From Maledivibacter halophilus (lineage in GTDB: Bacteria > Bacillota > Clostridia > Peptostreptococcales > Caminicellaceae): 64,000 nucleotides of DNA. Positions 57,239 to 64,000 of the stretch are shown here, piece by piece. Where the stretch lies: positions 239,579 through 303,578 of the forward strand of contig NZ_FUZT01000005.1 of NCBI RefSeq assembly GCF_900167445.1, written 5' to 3'. A model generated the notes under the pieces. The model saw only the letters and a program-made list of their open reading frames with translations. It had not been told where the DNA came from and ran no database searches. The stretch's first letter is position 1. Every line of letters begins with the position of its first letter. The position numbers and the translations under genes were made by a program.

Positions 57239-58303
57239 TTAATATCCTTGAACTCCTAATTTTTTACATAACCCTACTACTTCTGGGTGTAAATATACTC
57301 CATCCTTTTCTAAAATTTCACCATCTAATATGATAGTAGGAGAGGATACAACACCATCGGTATGGGATGCCGCTGACCAGCACTCACCCATTATCATTGC
57401 ACCCTGAGAGCCCATTCCAAATTCCATACAGCCGAATATTCTCTCATCCTCAACTATTCTTCCCGTTGCCTTAGTTACCCCTGGATTAAATCCAAGTGAA
57501 TAGTGGGCCAATCTATACATATTAGTATCATCTAAATCTTCAAGCCATCTCTTAAATTTCTCAGCATCCTTACCACCTTCAATTTTTACTGCTATACCAT
57601 CTTTAAACTCAATTTTCACATCATCTTGTAATATTCCTAAATCATAGGGAGGCCATAGTGCTGCGTCAAAAACAAGAGTCCCATTAATGGTTGTTTCAAT
57701 TGGACACCAGCTTATTTGTCCACCAACCATTATTGGATATCCCTTTTGGGTTGCCAATTGTCCAGAATGTCTCACCTTTCTTCCCTCATTTTTAGCTACT
57801 AAATGAGTTCCATTGTCAGACTTTATCACTATCTCATTTGCATTTTCTACTATTCTCTTTAAGCATTCTCCAAGTTCAACTAAAATTGGATAGTTTACTT
57901 TACCTACTGTATTAACAATCATTTGTACATCCATTCCAGTAGCACATATATACCTGCAGCCATTTTTTAAAGCCTTTTTCCAGGAAGGTGTATGCATTAA
58001 ATTGGCATATGCGTATTCAATCCAAACCTCTGCATTGGAAACTGCTCCCCCTACAATACCATTGGGTTCCTGACAAGCATTTGGAGCTGTAGGATAATAA
58101 ACCACCACAGGATTTCCATTTATTGCATATACAGCATTTGCTGTAGCCTCAACTACCCTCATATCAGTAGATGAGTCAGCAGATATGAGTACATTTTCCC
58201 CTTCCTTAACAAGCATTACATCCTTTACCAGCTTATAAGCTGCACGATTTGTTTCAAAGGACAAATAATCCTTTGTATTTTCAATACCTAAAGCAAGTTC
58301 CAT
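57239..58303 (-). CDS. M29-like aminopeptidase family protein, paralogue 2
   Basis: 354 residues behind AGGAGG, exactly the length of the preceding paralogue and with the same motifs: LVKEGENVLISADSSTDMRV, RLAHYSLGFNPGVTKATGRI, DERIFGCMEFGMGSQGA, ASHTDGVVSSPTI. The pair is a tandem duplication 26 bases apart. Differences cluster in the middle third (ICATGMDVQMIVNTVGKVNY against LTGMDVTMLVNTIGKIDY), so the two probably differ in substrate. Confidence 0.75.
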   Translation of the reverse strand: MELALGIENTKDYLSFETNRAAYKLVKDVMLVKEGENVLISADSSTDMRVVEATANAVYAINGNPVVVYYPTAPNACQEPNGIVGGAVSNAEVWIEYAYANLMHTPSWKKALKNGCRYICATGMDVQMIVNTVGKVNYPILVELGECLKRIVENANEIVIKSDNGTHLVAKNEGRKVRHSGQLATQKGYPIMVGGQISWCPIETTINGTLVFDAALWPPYDLGILQDDVKIEFKDGIAVKIEGGKDAEKFKRWLEDLDDTNMYRLAHYSLGFNPGVTKATGRIVEDERIFGCMEFGMGSQGAMIMGECWSAASHTDGVVSSPTIILDGEILEKDGVYLHPEVVGLCKKLGVQGY

Positions 58304-58382
58304 ATTAAGACCTCCTAAATGTTTTGTGATTTATTTTTTAGCCCTAAATTAAATATAAATAGAGCTTTAATTATTGATGATA

Positions 58383-59792
58383 CTATTTGATCAATTCATA
58401 AATTGCTTGGGCATATATCTTGGAAATCAATATTAAATCTGAAAGTGATATATATTCATCGGGCTCGTGGGCCAATTCCCTTTGCCCGGGAAATACTGGG
58501 CCGAAGGCAACGAAATTATCAAGATATCTACAATAGGTTCCACCACCTATTGCAATCAGCTCAGGATTCTGATCCATCATTTCCTTATATACCTTTTGTA
58601 AAGTTTTAATGAGCTTGGATTTTGGATCAACATACAATGGTTTTTTATCTTGGATTTCCAAAAGTTTTATACTATCATCATTACATAAGCTGCAAATTTT
58701 TTGCCATATTTCATCCTTCTGGGCCATAACCGGATATCTAATATCAAAAACTGCCCTTCCCTTTACATCATCTATTTCAACAACACCTATATTCAAGGTC
58801 AAATCTCCTGAAATTTCGTCATTGCAATAAAATCCAGCCTTTTTGCCATTTACATCCTCAGTTAAAGCTCTTAGTACATCGATATATTTTTTAAACTTAA
58901 TTGAGGCAATATCCAATTTAGAAAGTATTTCTATGATAATACTGATAGCATTAATTCCTAGCTCAGGAGTACTAGCATGGGCAGATTGTCCCTTTACTTC
59001 AATAATTACAAAGTCATCTTCTTTATTAATGGTCACTAATTTTCTCTTTGTGTATTCTAAACTGTTTACAGCATTAGAAATATTCTTATCTCCACTTCCC
59101 TTAACCTTCATCTCAGCCTTTGCATAATCAGGAACTACATTTGCTCTGGTTCCCCCTGATACCCTCAAGAGCTTTAATTTTTTTCTATCATTCTTCTTCT
59201 CATTAAAGGTTCCTTGTATTTCAAATCTAAGAATGCCCTTTTCTGCATAAATAACAGGAAATTCAGCATCGGGAGAAAAACCACATTTAGGTTTCTCACA
59301 TTTTTTAAGATAATATTTTATTCCCCTGCCAAGGGTTTCTTCATCAGTACCAATAATCAATCGGCATCTTTTGCTTATTGGTATCTTAGATTTTTCTATA
59401 GCCTTTAGAGCATACATACAGGCTATAAGTGGCCCTTTATCGTCTAAAGCTCCACGACCATAAAGCTTTCTATCCTCTATCATTCCTTCATATGGCGGAT
59501 ACGTCCATCCATTCCCTTCAGGCACTACATCAATATGAGCCAATACCCCGACCATGTCTTTACCATGACCTATTTCCACAAATCCTGCATATCCATCTAT
59601 ATTTTCACTCTTCATCTCCAATCCTTTTCCTAGATCCAAGGTATAATTTAAAGCCTTATCTATACCTTCACCAAAGGGTTTAGTTTTATCATTTCCTTCT
59701 TCAAGAACACTTTTTATTCTTACAGTTTCTATAGTTGAGTTAATTATATTTTCTGCCATACTATCGATTATGTCATTCAATACTTTTTCCAT
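58383..59792 (-). CDS. M20-family dipeptidase (PepV/Sapep-like)
   Basis: 469 residues from ATG 59792 (MEKVLNDIIDSMAENI), the better-spaced start after GGAG. Metal ligands are visible: His in VLAHIDVVPEG, Asp in YGRGALDDKGPL, Glu-Glu in GTDEETLGRG, Asp in FSPDAEFPV, and His near the end in RELAHEPDEYIS. The lid domain spans about 190-370. PepV-like enzymes cleave Xaa-dipeptides with a zinc pair. It stands at the head of the M29 gene pair and would finish peptide breakdown. Confidence 0.9.
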   Translation of the reverse strand: MEKVLNDIIDSMAENIINSTIETVRIKSVLEEGNDKTKPFGEGIDKALNYTLDLGKGLEMKSENIDGYAGFVEIGHGKDMVGVLAHIDVVPEGNGWTYPPYEGMIEDRKLYGRGALDDKGPLIACMYALKAIEKSKIPISKRCRLIIGTDEETLGRGIKYYLKKCEKPKCGFSPDAEFPVIYAEKGILRFEIQGTFNEKKNDRKKLKLLRVSGGTRANVVPDYAKAEMKVKGSGDKNISNAVNSLEYTKRKLVTINKEDDFVIIEVKGQSAHASTPELGINAISIIIEILSKLDIASIKFKKYIDVLRALTEDVNGKKAGFYCNDEISGDLTLNIGVVEIDDVKGRAVFDIRYPVMAQKDEIWQKICSLCNDDSIKLLEIQDKKPLYVDPKSKLIKTLQKVYKEMMDQNPELIAIGGGTYCRYLDNFVAFGPVFPGQRELAHEPDEYISLSDLILISKIYAQAIYELIK

Positions 59793-59862
59793 AAAAAATC
59801 TCATCTCCTTCTAAACATCATCTAAACCATATCACTTCCTATATAACTAAATTCATTTCTGA

Positions 59863-59890
59863 TTGAGCAAATTCCATAATTCTAACTTGG
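59863..59890 (+). repeat. Family C end motif, copy C3
   Basis: TTGAGCAAATTCCATAATTC followed by TAACTTGG, then TTGCATAATATATAGTAGTA. In the rest of the gap (59900-60475) only the hairpins noted below are visible. Confidence 0.6.
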
Positions 59891-60201
59891 TTAGATTGCA
59901 TAATATATAGTAGTACTTTAAAAATTTTTAAACTTACATTTTTAACTTATTTATAATTTCTCGAAATTTGTCTTTTTTACCTTTATGCATTTATCCAATT
60001 ATAATCCTGCTATTTTATACACAATGTACAATAGGTTTTTATATACGGTTAAGCTCTTAAAATAAAACTTTTTGCGATCCACCCACAATCCTCATCCCAG
60101 TTATACCCTTACATACATCATCAAGTGTTTTCTAATCAAATACTAAACATCGTAAAATATGATAATTTTATATTTTAAAAACTATTCGCAATATTAATTT
60201 A

Positions 60202-60241
60202 TATTATGAATAAACATGCAATCATCATATTATTCATAATA
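60202..60241. repeat. Inverted repeat in the dipeptidase-LysR gap
   Basis: TATTATGAATAA and TTATTCATAATA, a 12-bp perfect pair 16 bases apart. Confidence 0.5.
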
Positions 60242-60263
60242 ATATCTAAAATTTTTCATCAAT

Positions 60264-60305
60264 AAAAAAACTCCTTTACAACATATTCTTGTAAAGGAGT
60301 TTTTT
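60264..60305. terminator. Bidirectional terminator
   Basis: ACTCCTTTACAA/TTGTAAAGGAGT, 12-bp stem, flanked by A7 and T6. It would end the LysR transcript on the minus strand. Confidence 0.88.
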
Positions 60306-60475
60306 AATCATGTAGTTTTTCCAGTACCATTTGTACCAATTAATCACTTTTTTCTTTATTGGCCTATTCTGTTACTACTTTCCTTAACTATTTATATCTT
60401 TTACTATATTAAACCTTAAACTTTACTTCCTGCTAGTTTGGCAATTCCTAAATTTATCTTCTATCTTTCCACCCA

Positions 60476-61393
60476 CTAAATCAAAAAACTTCCATTATCC
60501 GACTCTATAAAAACAGGTTCTTTATAAGATTTCAATAACTGAGATAAAGCGGAAATCGATTTAGTAATAAATGTATCCTTGTGATAAACCATTTTAAAGG
60601 TTCTATTCCATTCACCACTACTATTACGGATCACATGAATTGTACCCGCCTTAATTTCATTTTCTAAAAGACGAACTGAAATAACCGCTAGACAATCATT
60701 AAATAAGATTGCATTTTTCATTGCCTCAGGAAAGGGAGCTTCCAATTTAATTTGTATAGATATTCCTCTTTGTTTAAGGAAATTTATAAATAACTCCCTG
60801 GTTCCACTTCCCTTCTCCCTCATGACAAAGGGAAAGGCTTCTAAATTCTTTGATGAAACTTCTTTTTTCAATGAAATAGGATGACCCGCTGGACAAGCAA
60901 GTACTAAATAATCGTCTACCATAGGTATGGTAACTAAATGGCTATTCTTTATCTCTCCTTCAACAATTCCCACGTCAAGTTCATTTTTAAGTATCTTTTT
61001 CTCAATGGTTGCAGTATTTGCTGTAAGGGAAAAGCATTCTGTCTGAGGACATTTTGCTTCCAACTCATTAAGCAGTCGAGGAAGTATACAAGAAGCTACG
61101 GTAATAGTTGTTCCAAGACGCAAATGCTCTATCTGACTGTCTTTTTTCATGAAAAATTCCAGTTCATCAAACTTAGCCACAACAGAACGTGCATATGCAA
61201 GAAGATGCTTACCAGCTACTGTAATATGAAGGCGTTTCGAAAGTCTTGAAAATAGCAGAACATCATAATGCTCTTCTAGCTCTCGAATTGCTTGACTAAC
61301 AGTAGACTGGGCCAGATAAAGCTGTGAAGCTGCCAAGGTCATATTCTCTGTCTCTGCTACTTTTATAAATATTTTTAAATGTCTAATAGTCAT
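60476..61393 (-). CDS. LysR-family transcriptional regulator
   Basis: 305 residues. N-terminal winged HTH (MTIRHLKIFIKVAETENMTL, LYLAQSTVSQAIRELEEHY) and a periplasmic-binding-like effector domain (GTTITVASCILPRLLNELEA). It is divergent from the AsrC-like gene with 179 bases between, so it probably controls it. Family members of this type often sense sulfur or nitrogen metabolites; the ligand cannot be read here. Confidence 0.9.
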   Translation of the reverse strand: MTIRHLKIFIKVAETENMTLAASQLYLAQSTVSQAIRELEEHYDVLLFSRLSKRLHITVAGKHLLAYARSVVAKFDELEFFMKKDSQIEHLRLGTTITVASCILPRLLNELEAKCPQTECFSLTANTATIEKKILKNELDVGIVEGEIKNSHLVTIPMVDDYLVLACPAGHPISLKKEVSSKNLEAFPFVMREKGSGTRELFINFLKQRGISIQIKLEAPFPEAMKNAILFNDCLAVISVRLLENEIKAGTIHVIRNSSGEWNRTFKMVYHKDTFITKSISALSQLLKSYKEPVFIESDNGSFLI

Positions 61394-61440
61394 AAATTAC
61401 CCTCTCTTTCAATCGAATTAACCGATTATATATATCAAAT

Positions 61441-61464
61441 ATTATCGCTTTTAATAGCAATAAT
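61441..61464. promoter_or_regulatory. Candidate LysR operator
   Basis: ATTATCGCT-TTTAAT-AGCAATAAT, an inverted repeat with one mismatch, in the divergent gap. A TATAAT at 61472-61477 for the plus-strand gene follows. Confidence 0.5.
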
Positions 61465-61572
61465 CAAGCTATATAATGTTAATATATCATCATTATTAAG
61501 TGAAAATTTTTTTGTATTATAAAGGTCCTAGTTCTAGGCGAGATTACTATAACGGTTAAAGGAGAGATATTT

Positions 61573-62526
61573 ATGGCTACATTAACAATTAGTTCTGAAG
61601 ATGAAAAACGAGTTAAAGCTCTAGGCTTTTTAAGTAATAAAGGAACAGATAATTTTTCAGGTCGTGTTATCACAGTAAATGGAATGATTACTGCAGCTCA
61701 ACAAAAATGTATCGCAGAAGCATCTGAACTTTTTGGAAACGGAAATGTATGCTTTACTACACGCCTAACCATTGAGGTACCAGGGATTCCCTTTGATAAG
61801 ATTGAGGATTTTAGGGCATACATTGCAAAGGAAGGCTTGGTTACTGGGGGAACAGGGTCTAAGGTAAGACCAGTTGTTTCCTGCAAGGGAACCACTTGTC
61901 AATATGGATTAATTGATACCTTTGACCTAGCTAAAAAAATTCACAAGCGTTTTTATAATGGTTACAATGAGGTAAAGCTGCCCCATAAATTTAAAATTGC
62001 AGTAGGGGGATGTCCTAATAATTGTGTGAAACCAGATTTAAACGATATTGGCATTATTGGCCAAAGAATTCCTAATTTTGATGAAAATAGATGCAAAGGA
62101 TGTAAAAAATGTTCTATAGAAACCCTATGTCCAATGTCTGCCGCCAAAATGACCGATGGTATACTCTACATTGATCCTCAGATTTGCAACAATTGTGGGC
62201 TTTGTATTGGAAAATGTCATTTTAATGCCATTGAAGGAGGATCACAGGGATATCAAATCTATATTGGAGGAAGATGGGGAAAAAAAGTTGCTCGTGGTAA
62301 GGCTTTAAGTAAAGTTTTTACATCTGAGGCTGAAGTACTAGATATTATTGAAAAAGCCATTCTTCTATATCGAGAGAAAGGGAAGACCGGAGAGCGATTT
62401 GTCCAGATGATCCAACGCTTGGGATTTGAAGATATAGAAAATGAATTATTATCAGATAATATCTTGGATAGAAAGCATGATATTCTAGATACACAGCTTC
62501 ATATAAAAGGAGGAGCTACGTGCTAA
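61573..62526 (+). CDS. AsrC-like siroheme sulfite/nitrite reductase with ferredoxin domain
   Basis: 317 residues behind AAAGGAGAG. The siroheme/4Fe-4S cysteines are in VVSCKGTTCQYG (C-x5-C) and GGCPNNCVKPD (C-x3-C). A two-cluster ferredoxin insert follows: CKGCKKCSIETLCPMSA and CNNCGLCIGKCHFNA. The layout is that of the C subunit of anaerobic sulfite reductase (AsrC). No asrA or asrB lies beside it, so its electron donor must be a ferredoxin or be encoded elsewhere. Sulfite or nitrite could be the substrate. Confidence 0.85.
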   Translation: MATLTISSEDEKRVKALGFLSNKGTDNFSGRVITVNGMITAAQQKCIAEASELFGNGNVCFTTRLTIEVPGIPFDKIEDFRAYIAKEGLVTGGTGSKVRPVVSCKGTTCQYGLIDTFDLAKKIHKRFYNGYNEVKLPHKFKIAVGGCPNNCVKPDLNDIGIIGQRIPNFDENRCKGCKKCSIETLCPMSAAKMTDGILYIDPQICNNCGLCIGKCHFNAIEGGSQGYQIYIGGRWGKKVARGKALSKVFTSEAEVLDIIEKAILLYREKGKTGERFVQMIQRLGFEDIENELLSDNILDRKHDILDTQLHIKGGATC

Positions 62527-62566
62527 GCTAATCTATTATGAAAACCAGTAGATCTTGTAAAAATAT

Positions 62567-62610
62567 AAAAATAACGCTTTTTAACAAATTGTTAAAAGCG
62601 TTATTTTTAT
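62567..62610 (+). terminator. Terminator after the AsrC-like gene
   Basis: AAAATAACGCTTTT and AAAGCGTTATTTTT stem followed by T-rich sequence. Confidence 0.85.
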
Positions 62611-62695
62611 TTGTGTAAATACCCATCCTTAAACACATGTATAAAAGCTTGTTTATATGTAATCAAATGATTCTATATTTGCTAATTATAAGTAC

Positions 62696-63061
62696 TTAAA
62701 TATTTTCTACAAATTGAATTTTCAAGCCATTTGGATCCATTACAAAAAAGAACTTTGTATGTGGATTTGGCTGAAAAGGTCCACTATGTATGTCTATGCC
62801 CTTTTCCTTTAGAAATTTCATCATCTTATCAACAGAATCAACCTCAAAACCTAGGGAAATATCTTCCCCAAGATTTACGTTCTTACTATTTTCATCACAT
62901 ATTAATTCAACCTTTGTTTCTCCATCTCCTAAAAATCCAATCTCAACCCCTGGTCCAGCTTCAAATCTTCTACTTATATTAAGTCCAACTATTTCCTGAT
63001 AAAACTTCAATGACTCCTCCATATCATTAACCCTTATTGTACTCCAACAAAATTTCATCAT
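62696..63061 (-). CDS. VOC-family (glyoxalase I-like) protein
   Basis: 121 residues. Two beta-alpha-beta-beta-beta repeats: FCWSTIRVNDMEESLKFYQE and ISLGFEVDSVDKMMKFLKEK. The C-terminal FVMDPNGLKIQFVENI carries a metal-type Glu/Gln position. It resembles lactoylglutathione lyase-like VOC proteins. RBS AGGAG precedes ATG 63061, with ATG 63058 equally possible. Substrate unknown. Confidence 0.85.
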   Translation of the reverse strand: MMKFCWSTIRVNDMEESLKFYQEIVGLNISRRFEAGPGVEIGFLGDGETKVELICDENSKNVNLGEDISLGFEVDSVDKMMKFLKEKGIDIHSGPFQPNPHTKFFFVMDPNGLKIQFVENI

Positions 63062-63159
63062 ACCACTCTCCTTATTTTTTAGTTTTATCTATGTCAACTT
63101 CTCCATTTAGTTCCTCAATATATCCGATGTTTCTTGAGAGTTTTGATATATATTAATAT

Positions 63160-63222
63160 TATAAACCTGTTTTTTCCTTAAAAATCATATAAAAAAACAG
63201 GTTTATAGCATGAACGAAAAGG
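63160..63222 (+). repeat. Family B element, degenerate copy B6
   Basis: The apical helix ATAAACCTGTTTTTT/AAAAAAACAGGTTTAT is kept, then GCATGAACGAAAAGGAAAT stands where other copies have ACATGAGCCAAAAGGATTC. The outer helices are lost. The rest of the 387-base gap (63223-63448) holds nothing that I can name. Confidence 0.6.
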
Positions 63223-63448
63223 AAATATTAAAACTCCTAATATAGGAACTAGCACAACGAGTTAATTTTAAATAATTATATACTATCAAATATTTAAAAG
63301 CTTATTTAAATTCAGTTATTTGCACTAAATGAAATTACGAAGTCTTATTATTTCAATGATCATTCTAACACTTCTTTTCTATATCATTATTATATGGTAT
63401 ATTGAAAAATTATAAAAGTGTGAAATTGTTAAAATCTCCCTCTGATTT

Positions 63449-64000
63449 CTATTGGACTAATCTTAAAACACCAAGAATCATCAATATAAGTCCTGGCAGT
63501 AGAGAAAATCTTTGTCCTATTTGATTTACCCCACTATGTCTAGCAATAACATTGCCAATACCTATAAGCACGAAGTGGCTCAAACCAAAGAGAAATGGTG
63601 TTGTATATGGGTTAATGCCCATTAAGGATACTGTAAATCCTGCAATTGCTGCATCCATAGCTACTGCAAGACCTAAAATAGTCCCCTCCATAGGCTTGAT
63701 ATCATTTTGTTTGTCTACGTCTGATAAGAGAGGGTTATAAAGAACTTTTACTAAATCTCCAAGCTTAAAGTTTATTAAATTTCTGCTATTATTTGAAAGA
63801 GCTCTTTCCTTCTTATAACTTTCTCTTAATGTTAGCAGTCCCAGTAAAATAAGAAGCCCTGCTCCAATATATTTTGCTATTTCCAATGGTATAATATCCT
63901 TTAAATTATACCCTATTAGCATAGTAATCATAGTACAGATAACAGACATAGACGAAATAATAATTAATGAGAAAAATTTAATCCTAATTTTTCTCAATCC
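63449..64000 (-). CDS. ytaF: Sporulation membrane protein YtaF, partial (5' end off window)
   Basis: The frame is open to the window edge; the first visible residues (GLRKIRIKF) are an internal part of the family's first repeat, so the true start lies beyond 64000. Membrane segments: SLIIISSMSVICTMITMLIG, AKYIGAGLLILLGLL, AVAMDAAIAGFTVSLMG, FLFGLSHFVLIGIGNVIA, LLPGLILMILGVLRLV. YtaF is a MntP/LysE-like protein induced during sporulation. About 30 residues are missing. Confidence 0.85.
   Translation of the reverse strand, partial: GLRKIRIKFFSLIIISSMSVICTMITMLIGYNLKDIIPLEIAKYIGAGLLILLGLLTLRESYKKERALSNNSRNLINFKLGDLVKVLYNPLLSDVDKQNDIKPMEGTILGLAVAMDAAIAGFTVSLMGINPYTTPFLFGLSHFVLIGIGNVIARHSGVNQIGQRFSLLPGLILMILGVLRLVQ

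Overview
This is an AT-rich chromosomal stretch of a spore-forming, amino-acid-fermenting anaerobe of the Clostridia/Tissierellia type. The evidence is a Stickland-type ornithine degradation operon (ord-ortA-ortB-oraS-oraE plus a MutL/GlmL-family gene), the ranthipeptide SCIFF and its radical-SAM maturase, sporulation-linked genes (SpoIID-like, BofC-like, Spo0E-like, YtaF), an ABC-F protein, T-box control of hisS-aspS, and many TTG/GTG starts with strong GGAGG sites. Species cannot be fixed from the sequence. Nearly all genes are on the minus strand; only pucR, a Spo0E-like gene, a sulfite-reductase-like gene and two probable RNAs read on the plus strand.

Layout. (1) 1-8386: ornithine operon behind a clear -24/-12 (sigma-54) promoter at 6791-6810, with its sigma-54 activator just upstream. 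(2) 8490-9351: RseC-like and CsoR-like proteins. (3) 9683-33993: a long conserved clostridial housekeeping block: aspS-hisS (T-box), hemZ, MBL hydrolase, dtd, rel, apt, a recJ-position gene that lacks the DHH nuclease core, secF-secD, SCIFF system, yajC, tgt-queA, SpoIID-like, ruvB-ruvA-ruvC, BofC-like. (4) 34000-47529: accessory and stress genes, a short promoter-terminator RNA unit, cca, lipase, gltS with a GlnK/GlnL-like two-component pair, ABC-F gene with an attenuator-like leader, a ~190-nt structured RNA before a Spo0E-like gene, ogt and Ada-AlkA. (5) 48010-59792: a PucR regulator and a catabolic cluster of poorly described families (OPT-type transporter, AroM fusion, DUF1177, DUF917, Asp/Glu-racemase family, two tandem M29-like aminopeptidases, M20 dipeptidase). 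(6) 60476-64000: LysR regulator divergent from an orphan AsrC-like siroheme reductase, a VOC protein and partial ytaF.

Three families of short palindromic intergenic repeats are scattered over the window. Family B (six copies, all in one orientation) shows compensatory base changes in its helices, so it looks like a conserved folded element. One degenerate copy supplies the last codons and stop of cca. Family A (about 105 bp, inverted ends) is MITE-like and abuts family B twice. Family C is a 28-bp end motif present three times.

The best candidates for undescribed biology are the PucR/OPT/AroM/DUF1177/DUF917 catabolic cluster, the DHH-less RecJ in the conserved recJ slot, the structured RNA plus RBS-sequestering hairpin before the Spo0E-like gene, the ABC-F leader, and the family B repeat.
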